Shown here piece after piece: positions 7,664 to 17,244 of a DNA stretch of 64,000 bases. The notes under the pieces were generated by a model. It had not been told where the DNA came from. It did not search any database and worked only from the letters and a program-made list of their open reading frames with translations. The DNA lies in the NCBI GenBank assembly GCA_903895725.1, contig CAITUV010000021.1, forward strand, positions 62,001 to 126,000, written 5' to 3'. Origin of the DNA: an uncultured Myxococcales bacterium (GTDB taxonomy: Bacteria > Myxococcota_A > UBA9042 > CAIXZC01). Both the position numbers and the translations under genes were made by a program. Each line of letters starts with the position of its first letter. The stretch's first letter is position 1.

Positions 7664-10633
7664 ATGCGCCCGAAAGCCAAGACCGCCCTTCTGCTGCTTG
7701 CCGCTCTTGCCGGGTTGTCGCCAACCGCCGCAGCCGACGAGACGCCTCCCTCCGCCCCCCGTCCGGCCGTGGTGGCACCGACGGTGCGCTTCCTGCAGAA
7801 CGTGGCTCAATCCCCGCCCCCGTTTCTGCGCACCGGCATTCTGACTCCGCAGAAGTTCCTCGGCAGCCTGCGGACATCGGGGCCGCTGTCGCCCGAGGAA
7901 GTTGCCGCCCTCGAAGCGCTCGGAATCCTCTTTCGGCGCGAGGGGCCTCCGCCGGCAATCGGCGTGGCGGACGTGGCCGACACCTCGGACCGTACTTCCC
8001 TTGCCGAGACTCACTCTCCTCCGGCTCCAGCAGAGCCTCCCTCGACTCCGACCCGTTCGGCTCCAACTCCGGAGCGTTCCTTCCCCGCTTCAGCGCTCCC
8101 TGCGGCTCACGTCGGAAACGTCTACCCCGCCTGGATTCCGTTTTCCGCTCTGCCCGAGCTGGTTCTGCGGCCCATGGTGCGCCAGATCGAGCCGGACTAT
8201 CTGTTCCAGCCCCGCCCGGCACTGGACGTGACGCGGCCGATGACCGGGAGCCCCTGGCTGGCCGATCTCACGGCCATGAGCTCCGGAGAAGTTCCGGGAG
8301 AAGGGGTCCTCATCGCGGCAATCGACATGGGAATCGACGTGTTCCATCCCCTCCTCTTCCGGCCGGACGGCGGCTACTTTCCCTGGATCGATGCCGACGG
8401 GGATGGGACGTTCTCGGCGGGCGTGGATGGAGTGGATATCAACGGCGACGGGCAGCTCCAGACCGACGAGATTCTCCGGTTGCTCGATGCCGGGTTCCTG
8501 TCGGCACCGGTGCCGACCGGGCTGACCGGAGACGGCCAGTTCGAGCCGGGAGTGGACTGGCTCTACCTCGACACCAACGGGAACGGCAGGCGGGATTATG
8601 GTGCGGACCTGGGCTGGTGGGACAAGGAACCGGGATTCGGCGAGCCGCTCTTTATGGTGGACGACGTCGACCGGAACGGAGCGCTGGCCCCGATCGAAAA
8701 GCTGGTGCGGCTCGGCAAGACCAAGGTCGCCTGGGCGCTGGCTGGAGGAAAGGAGTACACGGGAGGAATCGATCTGTCGACCCTGCCTCCCACCAAGTTC
8801 AACACACTGTATCTGGGGGACAACGGAGCGATGCACGGCACGGCCGTAGCCGGGATCCTGCTCGGTGGGACGCCCGGTCTGACCCGGTACTGCGGCATGG
8901 CCCCCGGTGCGAAGATGCTGTCGATCGACTGTTCCCTGGACACGAGCATGGGGTACGACTTTGGAGCCTCCTTCCTGGACAAGGTGGTCTGGGCCCGGGA
9001 CAAGGGAGCGGACGTCCTGGTGTTCGAGATCGCGAGCTGGGGCCAGACGTTCATGGATGGGACCAGCAACCTCGAGGTCGCCATCGACTCTCTCCTGGCC
9101 GAGGATGACATCGTGACCGTCGCCCCTGCGGGCAACCTGGGCGGGATGGGGGTGCACATGCGCCGGACCCTGCCCCCCGGGGAATCCTCGGTCTCCGTAG
9201 ACATCCCGGGTGGGAAGACCAACCCCAACCAGTTCGAGAGCGGCTGGTTCGTGCTTTCCCTTTACTGGCCGGGGGATGCCGCCGACCTCGAGGTGGCCCT
9301 GAAGGTCCCCGGTGAGGCACAGGCCCTGGTCGTCCCGCTCGAGACGACGACTGCGTTCTATGCGGCACCAAAGATCAAGGTGGAGTCCCACGCCGCGGTT
9401 TCGGAAAAGGGGATTGCCTGGCGATACCTGATGGTCTGGGACGTGAAGGACTGGCAGCTCAATTCCGGCCTGTGGGAATGGACCGTGGTCAATCAGACGG
9501 ATACCCCCCTGGATGTGCACGGCTATCTGATGGAGGGTGCCACGACCTGGCAGCGAACGTTGACGTTCATTGAGGGAGAGACCGACGAGAGCACCCTGTG
9601 TCATCCCGGCACCGCCACGGGGGCGGTGACCGTGGGGGCCTATGCGGGGCGGGATGGGGCTGTAGGAACGCTTCGCCATTTCTCCGGCCGAGGCCCCCGC
9701 ATCGACGGCTTTCTCGGCCTCGACCTCACTGCACCGGACGACCCGATCACGGCACTGTCCCGCTACCAGTCCGGCGGACTCGTCGTGGAAGCGGGGTACT
9801 GGGGGTTCGGCGGTACGTCCGGATCGACCCCGCACGTGGCGGGCAGCCTGGCTCTGCTTCGCCATCACAAGGCGGACGCGTCCGGCCAGGTTCTGTTCGA
9901 TGCCCTGCTTGGCGGTGCCGCTGCGGAGCCGTTCATGGGGACTCTCCCGAACAACGAGTGGGGGTACGGCAAGCTGGACGTCTACCGGGCGGCGACCGAT
10001 GCCGCTGCCCCCACGGACAACATCACCCCGACCGCCTCCGCCGCCCTGTCCGGCCGCCAGGGGCTGACCGCTTTTCTCGACGCCTCGGGCAGCTCTGACG
10101 CCGAGATGGAGCCCCTTCAGTATCGATGGGACTTCGACTACGACGGCGAGCTCGATGGCGACTGGGCCGACTCGCCGACGGCGGAGCACACCTACCCGCA
10201 GCCCGGACCGGTGGTCGCGAAGGTGCTGGTACGGGACTCGAGCGGCGCCACCAATGCGGCTCTGATCGCGTTCGAGGTCCTCTCCGAACCGTCCGACACG
10301 GCTGCCCCGAGCGACGTCGTGGGGTCCGACACGCCTGCCCCGAGCGACGTCGAGGGGTCCGACGAGGCAGGCCCTGGACCCGAAGCGGCTGCCCCGAGCG
10401 ACGTCGAGGGGTCCGACACGGCTGCCCCGAGCGACGTCGAAGGGTCCGCGCCGTCCGTCAAGCGCTCCAGTGGGTGCGGAGTCGGGGGTGGGGCCGCCGG
10501 AGCCGGCGCACGGGTGTTGGCCGCGCTGGCTTTGCTGGCGGCCGTCGGGGGGGGGGAGAGGAGGACGAATAGGACGAATAGGACGCATGGGACGAATAGG
10601 ACGCATGGAAGGCATAGGACGTGGGGGTGCTAG
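7664..10633 (+). CDS. Secreted subtilisin-like serine protease with PKD-like domain and MYXO-CTERM-like tail
   Basis: 989 residues from the ATG at 7664, placed 4 bases after GGAGG; a GTG 27 bases upstream has no such site. A signal peptide comes first (LLLLAALAGLSPTAAA). The S8 triad is D221 (AAIDMGID), H391 (MHGTAVAG) and S719 (GTSGSTPHVAG). Between D and H lie Ca-binding-like loops (DADGDGTFSAG, DINGDGQLQTDE). A PKD-like domain spans about 790-870, followed by four APSDVEGS repeats. The end, SGCGVGGG plus a hydrophobic helix and Arg, resembles MYXO-CTERM sorting tails that anchor proteins at the surface. The final 22 residues (RTNRTNRTHG and so on) are read from a 9-bp repeat, and a ten-G tract precedes them. 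Confidence 0.9.
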   Translation: MRPKAKTALLLLAALAGLSPTAAADETPPSAPRPAVVAPTVRFLQNVAQSPPPFLRTGILTPQKFLGSLRTSGPLSPEEVAALEALGILFRREGPPPAIGVADVADTSDRTSLAETHSPPAPAEPPSTPTRSAPTPERSFPASALPAAHVGNVYPAWIPFSALPELVLRPMVRQIEPDYLFQPRPALDVTRPMTGSPWLADLTAMSSGEVPGEGVLIAAIDMGIDVFHPLLFRPDGGYFPWIDADGDGTFSAGVDGVDINGDGQLQTDEILRLLDAGFLSAPVPTGLTGDGQFEPGVDWLYLDTNGNGRRDYGADLGWWDKEPGFGEPLFMVDDVDRNGALAPIEKLVRLGKTKVAWALAGGKEYTGGIDLSTLPPTKFNTLYLGDNGAMHGTAVAGILLGGTPGLTRYCGMAPGAKMLSIDCSLDTSMGYDFGASFLDKVVWARDKGADVLVFEIASWGQTFMDGTSNLEVAIDSLLAEDDIVTVAPAGNLGGMGVHMRRTLPPGESSVSVDIPGGKTNPNQFESGWFVLSLYWPGDAADLEVALKVPGEAQALVVPLETTTAFYAAPKIKVESHAAVSEKGIAWRYLMVWDVKDWQLNSGLWEWTVVNQTDTPLDVHGYLMEGATTWQRTLTFIEGETDESTLCHPGTATGAVTVGAYAGRDGAVGTLRHFSGRGPRIDGFLGLDLTAPDDPITALSRYQSGGLVVEAGYWGFGGTSGSTPHVAGSLALLRHHKADASGQVLFDALLGGAAAEPFMGTLPNNEWGYGKLDVYRAATDAAAPTDNITPTASAALSGRQGLTAFLDASGSSDAEMEPLQYRWDFDYDGELDGDWADSPTAEHTYPQPGPVVAKVLVRDSSGATNAALIAFEVLSEPSDTAAPSDVVGSDTPAPSDVEGSDEAGPGPEAAAPSDVEGSDTAAPSDVEGSAPSVKRSSGCGVGGGAAGAGARVLAALALLAAVGGGERRTNRTNRTHGTNRTHGRHRTWGC
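10301..10449 (+). repeat. Four in-frame REP-like repeats inside the subtilase gene
   Basis: Four copies of GCCCCGAGCGACGTCG followed by a G-rich half site begin near 10304, 10337, 10391 and 10424. Each can fold CCCC/GGGG around the core. In frame they encode (A/P)APSDVxGS repeats between the PKD-like domain and the anchor. The motif resembles dispersed palindromes of CCCTGAGCGAAGTCGAAGGG type known from many environmental genomes (recalled, not searched). Confidence 0.75.
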
Positions 10634-10812
10634 GGGGGGCTTTTGACTAGCGGCCATTGGGGCTAATCGGCTGTTCATGCTAGGCAACCGATACCGCGAT
10701 AGAGGCCGTTCTTCCTCGGGGGCGGCGGCGGGTCCTATTTGTCCTATTCGTCCTATCTGTCCTATTCGTCCTATGTCTTTTCCGCCGCCGCCACCCGCCG
10801 CCGCCACCCGCC
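10547..10812. repeat. Dispersed repeat element, copy A (inverted 9-bp arrays)
   Basis: Ten G (10547-10556) and GAGAG are followed by about seven 9-base units of type AGGACGAAT to about 10620. A core of about 115 bases then leads into GGGGGCGGCGGCGGG and an inverted array (TCCTATTCG type, 10735-10780), TCTTTTCC and CCG repeats. The core closely matches copy B at 29520-29640. The left array is read as the C-terminus of the subtilase, so the element overlaps that gene. Confidence 0.85.
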
Positions 10813-10836
10813 GCCCCCGCCCCCGCCGCATAGTCT

Positions 10837-10865
10837 TTGCCCATGTCCGTGGCTTCGGGTAGAAT
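10837..10865 (+). promoter_or_regulatory. Sigma70-like promoter for the alpha/beta-hydrolase lipoprotein
   Basis: TTGCCC (10837-10842), 17-base spacer, TAGAAT (10860-10865), just right of repeat copy A and 27 bases before the chosen ATG. Confidence 0.5.
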
Positions 10866-10892
10866 GCAGTGGTTCAACCGGTGGGGGATGCC

Positions 10893-12257
10893 ATGTCCGG
10901 TCGCTCTGGACTGACTGTCGAAAGGGACGTTGCCGGAATGCTGTCGGCCGTCGCAATCCTGATCGCGTGGGCTGCCGCGGGCTGTTCGGGCAACGAAAGC
11001 TCGGGTCCGGATGCCAGGGCGGACGATGTCGTCGACGCAGTGGCCGCAGACTTGTCCGCCGGGACTGACAGCGTCGAGGCTTCGGCGGATCTTGCCGGCG
11101 TCGAGGTCGCTCCCGACCTTCCGCCGGCCGAGGTGGACGAGACGCCCGGCTGCGTGGGCGACTTCTGTGCGGCAGGCCCGGATCACGCCCCGGATCCCGC
11201 TGCCTGGGGCCCGTTCCCGGTGGGCGTGCGCACGGAATCGATCGACCTCTACAGCCACGAGGGGAAACCGCGGACCATCCGCATCGAGATCTGGTACCCG
11301 ACCACGGAGGAATTCCGTGACGGACCGTTCGATGCCATCGACTTCTCCAAGGATGCTCCGCCGGAGGCGGCCGCCATGGTCGAGAAGTACAAAGACCAGC
11401 TTCCGCCCATCGAGGTGAAGGTGACCCGGGATTCCCCGGTGCGGACTTCCGACGGCCCCTATCCACTGGTCATCTTCTCGCATGGTGCCTACGGCATCCG
11501 GTTCCAGAGCGTGTTCTACACGGTCCCCATGGCGAGCCACGGCTACGTCGTGGTGGGAATGGACCATTCGGGGAACGTGCTCTACGACCTGCTGGCCGAG
11601 GACGGGTACAACATGGACGACATGATCCTGTCCGCGCTCGACCGCCCGTACGACACGGTCATGACCACCGCCCACATGACCTGGCGGAACACCAAGAAGG
11701 GAGATCCTTTCTTCGGTGCCATCAAGACCGATGCCGTCGGGTTGTCGGGTCACTCCTTCGGCGGTTTCACCAGCGTGCTGGTGCCGTTCATCGATCCGCG
11801 CATCAAGGCCGTCGTGGCCCACTCACCTGCGACCAGCATGCTCGGGGCCCTGGGCTACGACATCAAGAAGTTTCCCGTCCCGATTCTGATCCAGGGGGGC
11901 AAGCTGGACAAGACGCTGAAGCCGGAAAACGAGATCTATCCGGCATACGAGAAGCTCCCGTCCCCGAAGCACCTGTTCATGCTCGAGACGGGCGGGCACT
12001 TCACGTACTCCGACATCTGCCTCCTGGACCTGGTCTACATCGCCAACAGCATGGGCATCGAGGACGCGGACAATGCGCTGGGGGACGGTTGTGCCGAATA
12101 CAACCTGGACCCCGACATCGCACACCCGATCATCAACCAGTTCGCCATTGCGTTCTTCAACTACCATCTGCGAGGCAGCACCGGCTCTCTCAAGTACTTC
12201 GACGCGGATGCAGCCAAGGGGTACGCAGACGTTCTCTCGTACGAGTCCTCCTTGTAG
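10893..12257 (+). CDS. Lipoprotein alpha/beta hydrolase (PAF-acetylhydrolase or dienelactone-hydrolase-like)
   Basis: 454 residues from the ATG at 10893, which has a GGGGG stretch 5-6 bases upstream; a GTG at 10869 is the alternative. The hydrophobic segment ends in AAAGC, a lipobox. An acidic, low-complexity linker of about 80 residues follows. The hydrolase domain shows the oxyanion region VIFSHGAYG, nucleophile elbow GLSGHSFGG (S288) and a late GGHFTYSD His. The domain resembles platelet-activating-factor acetylhydrolase and related lipases; the substrate is not readable. It has its own promoter and ends 58 bases before glyQ, which also has one. Confidence 0.85.
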   Translation: MSGRSGLTVERDVAGMLSAVAILIAWAAAGCSGNESSGPDARADDVVDAVAADLSAGTDSVEASADLAGVEVAPDLPPAEVDETPGCVGDFCAAGPDHAPDPAAWGPFPVGVRTESIDLYSHEGKPRTIRIEIWYPTTEEFRDGPFDAIDFSKDAPPEAAAMVEKYKDQLPPIEVKVTRDSPVRTSDGPYPLVIFSHGAYGIRFQSVFYTVPMASHGYVVVGMDHSGNVLYDLLAEDGYNMDDMILSALDRPYDTVMTTAHMTWRNTKKGDPFFGAIKTDAVGLSGHSFGGFTSVLVPFIDPRIKAVVAHSPATSMLGALGYDIKKFPVPILIQGGKLDKTLKPENEIYPAYEKLPSPKHLFMLETGGHFTYSDICLLDLVYIANSMGIEDADNALGDGCAEYNLDPDIAHPIINQFAIAFFNYHLRGSTGSLKYFDADAAKGYADVLSYESSL

Positions 12258-12262
12258 CCGTC

Positions 12263-12291
12263 TTGACGGCCTCCCCCCTGGATGCTAGGGT
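12263..12291 (+). promoter_or_regulatory. Sigma70-like promoter for glyQ-glyS
   Basis: TTGACG (12263-12268), 17-base spacer, TAGGGT (12286-12291). The leader would be about 20 bases, too short for a T-box, and none is seen. Confidence 0.5.
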
Positions 12292-12315
12292 TCGCTCGGC
12301 ACATGGAGGGGATGG

Positions 12316-13206
12316 ATGAACTTCCAGGATGTGATCCTGAAACTGCAGAGCTACTGGGCACGGCAGGGGTGCATCGTCACCCAGCCGTACGACCTCGAGA
12401 AGGGGGCCGGCACCTTCAACCCCAACACGTTCCTGCGGGTGCTGGGCCCGGAGCCGTGGAACGTGGCCTACGTGGAGCCCTCACGACGCCCCACGGACGG
12501 CCGGTACGGAGACAACCCGAACCGCCTCCAGCATTACTATCAGTTCCAGGTGGTCATGAAGCCCAGCCCGCTCAACATCCAGGAGCTCTACCTGGACAGT
12601 CTGCTGGAGCTGGGAATCAACCCGCTCGAGCATGACATCCGGTTCGTGGAGGATGACTGGGAATCCCCCACGCTGGGTGCATGGGGGCTGGGCTGGGAGG
12701 TCTGGCTCGACGGCATGGAGATCTCCCAGTTCACCTACTTCCAGCAGGCCGGGGGCATCGACGTCAACCCGGTGGCAGCCGAGATCACGTACGGGCTCGA
12801 GCGCATCACCACGTACCTCCAGAACGTGGACAGCGTGTACGACGTGCGCTGGGTCGGCGACGTGACCTACGGCGACGTGTTCAAGCGCAACGAGTGGGAG
12901 TTCTCCACCCACAACTTCGAGTTGGCCGACACGGACCTGCACTTCCTCCTGTTCGAGCGGTTCGAGAAGGAATGTATGCGGCTGTGTGCGCTGGAGGAAC
13001 CCCTCCCCATGCCGGCCTACGACTACTGTCTGAAATGCTCGCACGTGTTCAACGTGCTGGATGCGCGAGGGGCCATCAGCGTCGCCGAGCGCCAGAAATA
13101 CATCGGCCGGGTGAGGACGCTGGCTCGCTCCTGTGCGGAGAAGTACCTGGCGAGCCGTGAGAAGCTCGGATTCCCCATGCTGGGACGCAAGTGGGGGCAG
13201 CCATGA
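12316..13206 (+). CDS. glyQ: Glycyl-tRNA synthetase alpha subunit
   Basis: 296 residues, the normal GlyQ length. The start ([19 protein letters not shown]), [43 protein letters not shown] and [16 protein letters not shown] are highly conserved in the alpha chain, which carries the class II catalytic core. With GlyS it forms an alpha2-beta2 enzyme that charges tRNA-Gly in the cytoplasm. The stop overlaps the glyS start (ATGA). Confidence 0.98.
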   Translation: MNFQDVILKLQSYWARQGCIVTQPYDLEKGAGTFNPNTFLRVLGPEPWNVAYVEPSRRPTDGRYGDNPNRLQHYYQFQVVMKPSPLNIQELYLDSLLELGINPLEHDIRFVEDDWESPTLGAWGLGWEVWLDGMEISQFTYFQQAGGIDVNPVAAEITYGLERITTYLQNVDSVYDVRWVGDVTYGDVFKRNEWEFSTHNFELADTDLHFLLFERFEKECMRLCALEEPLPMPAYDYCLKCSHVFNVLDARGAISVAERQKYIGRVRTLARSCAEKYLASREKLGFPMLGRKWGQP

Positions 13207-15275
13207 ACGACATTGCAAGAAACGACTTCCTCCTGGAGGTCGGCATAGAGGAAATCCCGGCCCGGATGGCCGATGAGTCCGCAGCGCTGCTGGCCCAGCT
13301 CCTCAAGCGGGAGCTGGACGAGGCACGCCTCGAGCCAGAGTCGGTCAGGCACTACGTGACGCCGCGCCGCCTCGTGGCGGTGGCCAACGGTCTCCGGACG
13401 GCCCAGGAAGACCGCACGGTGGAAAAGCGGGGCCCGTCGAAGAAGGTCGCTTTCGATGCGGCGGGCAACCTGACCAAGGCAGGCCAGGGCTTTGCCCGAA
13501 GCCAGGGGGTTGACCCGGCTCAGTTCGAGCTGACCCTCGTCGGCGACGTGGAATACGTCGTGGTCCGCCAGGCCCAGAAGGGGGAACAGGCCGTGGCGCT
13601 GCTGCCCGGCATCTGCACGAAGATCCTGGGCGAGCTTCGCTTCCCCAAGTCGATGCGCTGGGGGGCCAATCCGCAGGCGTTCGTCCGCCCCGTGCACTGG
13701 ATCCTCGCGCTCCTGGGCAACCAGGTGGTGCCGTTCCAGTTCGCCGGGATCGCTTCGGGAAACCGCACCTGGGGACACCGCTTCCATTCCGGACGGGAAG
13801 GGGTCGAAGTGGCCGGGCCGAAGGAGTACCTCGTCACTCTGGCCGAAAGAAGCGTGCTGGCCGACCCGCAGGACCGCAAGCAGCGCATCCATGACGAAGC
13901 GCTGCGCCAGGCCCGGGAAGCGGGACTCGAGCTCATCGAAGACCCGGAGCTGCTCGACCACGTCGCTCACCTGGTCGAGTTCCCCGTCGTTGCCATCGGG
14001 ACCTTCAACCCCAAGTTCCTCGATATGCCGGCCGAGGTGCTCGTCACCTCCATGAAGAATCACCAGAAGTTCTTCGCCTTCCGACGGGACGGGAAGCTGT
14101 CCAACCATTTCCTGGTCGTCAACAACACCCGGCCCGCCGACATCGCGGTCGTGCTGAGAGGCAACCAGCGTGTGCTCTCCGCCCGCCTCGAGGATGCCCA
14201 TTTCTTCTTCCGGGAAGACAAGAAGAAGCCCCTCTCCTACTTCGTGGACAAGCTCAACGGGCAGACTTTCCTGCACGGGCTCGGGTCCATGAAGGCCAAG
14301 TCCGACCGCGTGGCCGGGCTGGCCGAGCGCTTCGCTGCCGAGCTCTTCCCCGTGGAGCGGGCGACGGCAGCCGAGGCCGGTGCGCTGTGCAAGGCCGACC
14401 TCGCCTCCCGGATGGTCGGCGAGTTCCCCGAGCTGCAGGGCATCATGGGCCGTGTGTACGCCCTGGCCGCAGGCAGGCCGGCTGAAGTGGCAATGGCCAT
14501 CGACGAGCACTACCTTCCCCGCTTTGCGGGCGACCGCCTCCCGGAATCCCCTGCCGGCATCGCATTGGCCCTGGCCGATCGAATGGACACGCTGGTCGGG
14601 TGCTACCACCTGGGGCTCGTCCCCACCGCGACGAAGGACCCGTACGGGCTGCGGCGAGCGGCCCTGGCCGTGCTGCGGATTCTTGCGGACCGCAACCTCA
14701 CAATCCCGCTGGGCCGCCTCGTCGACCTGGCCATGGACAACTACGGCGACCTGATCAAGGACCGGGCCAAGCTGTCGACCGACCTGCTCGAGTTCATGAA
14801 GCAGCGCCTCAAGCACTGGCTCGGAACCGACCATGCCACCGAGGTTGTCGACGCCTGCCTGGCTGCCGGATTCGACCTGCCGTGGGACGTGCGGGAGAAG
14901 TGCAGGGCCGTCGAGCCGCTTCGGGGCCGCGAGGACTACGAGCCGCTCATCACGGCCTTCAAGCGCGTCATCAACATCACCCGCGGCAACAGCGGGGGAA
15001 CGTTCGATGCCTCCTTGCCGCTCGAGCCATCGGAACAAGCCCTGTGGGACGCGTTCCTCGCCGTGGAGGGGAAGGCCGCCGGCCTGTTTGCCGAACGACG
15101 CTTCCCCGAGGTGCTTGCCGCCCTCGTGGGGCTCAAGCCCGCGGTGGACCGCTACTTCGACGACGTGCTCGTGATGTGCGACGACGAACGGGTGCGCACC
15201 AACCGCCTGGCCATGCTGGCCCGCGTCGGCTCGCTCTTCCTGCGGTTTGCGGATTTCACCCGGATCCTGGCCTGA
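13203..15275 (+). CDS. glyS: Glycyl-tRNA synthetase beta subunit
   Basis: 690 residues from the ATG at 13203, which overlaps the glyQ stop and follows TGGGGG at a normal distance; a GTG 12 bases upstream is less likely. The start [36 protein letters not shown] and the central [15 protein letters not shown] are GlyS hallmarks. An HD-like region (about 350-500) and a C-terminal anticodon-binding part (about 580-690) follow. The beta chain binds tRNA-Gly. It ends 11 bases before the SGNH hydrolase gene, which is likely in the same transcript. Confidence 0.97.
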   Translation: MNDIARNDFLLEVGIEEIPARMADESAALLAQLLKRELDEARLEPESVRHYVTPRRLVAVANGLRTAQEDRTVEKRGPSKKVAFDAAGNLTKAGQGFARSQGVDPAQFELTLVGDVEYVVVRQAQKGEQAVALLPGICTKILGELRFPKSMRWGANPQAFVRPVHWILALLGNQVVPFQFAGIASGNRTWGHRFHSGREGVEVAGPKEYLVTLAERSVLADPQDRKQRIHDEALRQAREAGLELIEDPELLDHVAHLVEFPVVAIGTFNPKFLDMPAEVLVTSMKNHQKFFAFRRDGKLSNHFLVVNNTRPADIAVVLRGNQRVLSARLEDAHFFFREDKKKPLSYFVDKLNGQTFLHGLGSMKAKSDRVAGLAERFAAELFPVERATAAEAGALCKADLASRMVGEFPELQGIMGRVYALAAGRPAEVAMAIDEHYLPRFAGDRLPESPAGIALALADRMDTLVGCYHLGLVPTATKDPYGLRRAALAVLRILADRNLTIPLGRLVDLAMDNYGDLIKDRAKLSTDLLEFMKQRLKHWLGTDHATEVVDACLAAGFDLPWDVREKCRAVEPLRGREDYEPLITAFKRVINITRGNSGGTFDASLPLEPSEQALWDAFLAVEGKAAGLFAERRFPEVLAALVGLKPAVDRYFDDVLVMCDDERVRTNRLAMLARVGSLFLRFADFTRILA

Positions 15276-15286
15276 CCGGGGTAGCG

Positions 15287-16450
15287 ATGCCGCCCTCCGC
15301 TCCCTCCGGACTGACTGCCACGCTGTTCCTGTTTACCCTGCTTCCTGCCCTCCTCCTCGTCACCGTGGGGTTTCTGGCGTTTCGGACCGCCAAGTCGATG
15401 CCCCAGCTGAGACGGCCGCTCCAGGCGGCCACGGCAGCGGCGCTCCTGCTGGCCGGCCTGCTGGTCGGCCTGGCGCTGGTCGAGGGGACCTTCCGCATCC
15501 TTGTCCCGGGCGGCTACTTCCACTTCCGCCCGGTGGAGGGAAGCAGTGCGGAAGCCATTGTGGAGCGGCTCCCCGACGGGCAGGCCTGGTGGGAGTACCG
15601 CGATGCCCGCGGCTTCGACTCCGAGGGGGTGAGGACCGGCCTCCCCCGCTCGAAAGACCCTGCGCTTCGTGTCGTCATCCTCGGGGACTCGGTCACCTAC
15701 GGCGTTCACCTGGAGGTCGAGCAGAGCTTCCCGAGCCTGCTGGGCCGCCTCCTGGAACAGCGCTGCGGAGCCATCGACCTCGTCAACCTGGCGGTCCCCG
15801 GATACAGCTCGCTGCAGGAGCGGCTGTCGCTGGAGAGGAAGGGGCTGGCGGCCCGGCCGGACATCGTGCTCGTGGGCGTCTTCTCCAACGACATGGCCCG
15901 CTACACCGTCATCGGGAACACCGCTTTCGACATCCGCCTGAAGGAGCGGGACGACGTGCCCGCATTCTCTCTCCTCCCCCTGCCCGATGCCGTCAACCGC
16001 TTCCTGGTGGCCCAGTCCGCGTTCTACCAGTTCCTCACGCTCAAGGCGCTTGCCGCCTCAGACCGGGAAAGCGGCGAGGATGTGGGGCAGCTCGAGGCAT
16101 CGGTGGCGGAGCTCCAACGGATCCAGGAGCTGACGGAGAATGCTGGGGCGAAGCTGGTCGTCGTGCTCTTCCCCATGCTTGACCGTCCCTGGTCGGACGG
16201 GGAGGACGAGAGCACGGCCCACTACTACTCCCGCCTGCGGACATGGGCCTCGACCCGGCCGGTCACCCTCATCGATCTGCGCCCCCTCCTGGCAGACCAC
16301 CCGGCCGACACGCTGCGCATCGACGACTGCTGCCATCTGAACCCGCTGGGCCACACGGTGGTGGCCGACCTGCTCCTCGAACAGCTCGATGCAGCTGGTC
16401 TACTGGACCGATGCCGGGCCAGCGCCACGACAGGCCGGAAAGCACCGTAG
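15287..16450 (+). CDS. Membrane-anchored SGNH/GDSL hydrolase
   Basis: 387 residues from the ATG at 15287; a longer open frame upstream only overlaps glyS. Two hydrophobic helices (about 12-35 and 45-68) put the rest outside the membrane. The SGNH blocks are ILGDSVTYG (S135), NLAVPGYSS, VGVFSNDMARY (Asn of block III) and DDCCHLNPLGH (Asp and His of block V). Such enzymes add or remove acyl groups, often on surface glycans. It follows glyS by 11 bases and so may be expressed with the synthetase genes. It converges on the next gene. Confidence 0.85.
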   Translation: MPPSAPSGLTATLFLFTLLPALLLVTVGFLAFRTAKSMPQLRRPLQAATAAALLLAGLLVGLALVEGTFRILVPGGYFHFRPVEGSSAEAIVERLPDGQAWWEYRDARGFDSEGVRTGLPRSKDPALRVVILGDSVTYGVHLEVEQSFPSLLGRLLEQRCGAIDLVNLAVPGYSSLQERLSLERKGLAARPDIVLVGVFSNDMARYTVIGNTAFDIRLKERDDVPAFSLLPLPDAVNRFLVAQSAFYQFLTLKALAASDRESGEDVGQLEASVAELQRIQELTENAGAKLVVVLFPMLDRPWSDGEDESTAHYYSRLRTWASTRPVTLIDLRPLLADHPADTLRIDDCCHLNPLGHTVVADLLLEQLDAAGLLDRCRASATTGRKAP

Positions 16451-16550
16451 GCGGAACGCCTGACTGCCGGTGCCACGCTGGAATCCCCGGGGCAGCCAAC
16501 CCATCGGCCGATGCAGCGCACGGGCAGTTCGCGCGGCCAAATCGATGGCA

Positions 16551-17186
16551 CTAGGGCCGCCTGGTGTACACGTAGGTGACGGAGTAGCCGGGAAACCGGA
16601 CTACGAACTGCCCGGTCACCACCTGGGCGGGCTTGCCCGCGGGCGGCTTCGGCTTGACGGCATACTGGATGACCGGCGCCTGCCCCTCGTTCGGGAGAGC
16701 GCGCTCCTGCGGGGGCTCCTTCTGCTGGCGAGCCTCGGACTGCTGGCGAGCCTCGGACGGCTGGCGAGCCTCGGACGGCTGGCGAGCCTCGGAGCGGGCG
16801 GTCGCCTTCTCCCGCAGTTGGCGGGCCTGCTCGAGCCCGGCGTCGGTCAGGAAGATGTCCTTGTCCCGCTTGCCATGACGGGCAAACCCCCACTGGTAGG
16901 GGAGGCCGGGGAAATCCCCCCGCACCGAGCGGCGCTTGACCAGGCCGAGCGAGACGAGCCGAGTCACCGTCCGGGCGAACACGCCGACGAACACGTGGTC
17001 CGCCTGGACCTTGCCGGCGACCGGGGCGGGCAGCGTCCGCCCTCGGCGGCTCACCATCTTGTACATCACGTGGCTGGCGATCGTGCCGCCGGCCAGACGG
17101 CCGTCCCGAAACAGTTCCTCGACCTCGAGCAGGTCCAGGAGGAGCTCCTTCTGCGTTGGGGACAGGTGGGGACTCGGTTTGCTCAT
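16551..17186 (-). CDS. Unknown protein with winged-helix-like N-terminal part
   Basis: 211 residues from the ATG at 17186 (MSKPSPHLSPTQKELLLDLL); an upstream in-frame start would add 14 residues without a better ribosome site. The first 120 residues look like a winged-helix fold (helical start, LVSLGLVKRRSV, then IFLTDAGLEQARQL like the wing and following helix of MarR/PadR proteins). Residues about 140-165 are RQPSEA repeats encoded by an 18-bp tandem repeat. The tail is beta-rich (VVTGQFVVRFPGYSVTYVYT). It has no signal peptide, so it is probably cytoplasmic. It starts 58 bases after the stop of the membrane protein gene on the same strand. A DNA-binding role is only a guess. Confidence 0.65.
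   Translation of the reverse strand: MSKPSPHLSPTQKELLLDLLEVEELFRDGRLAGGTIASHVMYKMVSRRGRTLPAPVAGKVQADHVFVGVFARTVTRLVSLGLVKRRSVRGDFPGLPYQWGFARHGKRDKDIFLTDAGLEQARQLREKATARSEARQPSEARQPSEARQQSEARQQKEPPQERALPNEGQAPVIQYAVKPKPPAGKPAQVVTGQFVVRFPGYSVTYVYTRRP
16725..16794. repeat. 18-bp tandem repeat, four copies, coding
   Basis: CTGGCGAGCCTCGGAC recurs at 16725, 16743, 16761 and 16779 with exact 18-bp spacing. On the minus strand it encodes the RQPSEA repeats of the winged-helix-like protein, so copy-number change would keep the frame. Confidence 0.9.
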
Positions 17187-17244
17187 GTCACCGTGCCTGT
17201 TGTGTCCGCGTCCCGGTGGAAAGCCCAAGACGTCGGCGGACCGC

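Noticed and set aside
12291..12316. T-box leader for glyQ-glyS
   Set aside because: Only about 20 bases separate the predicted start site from the ATG.
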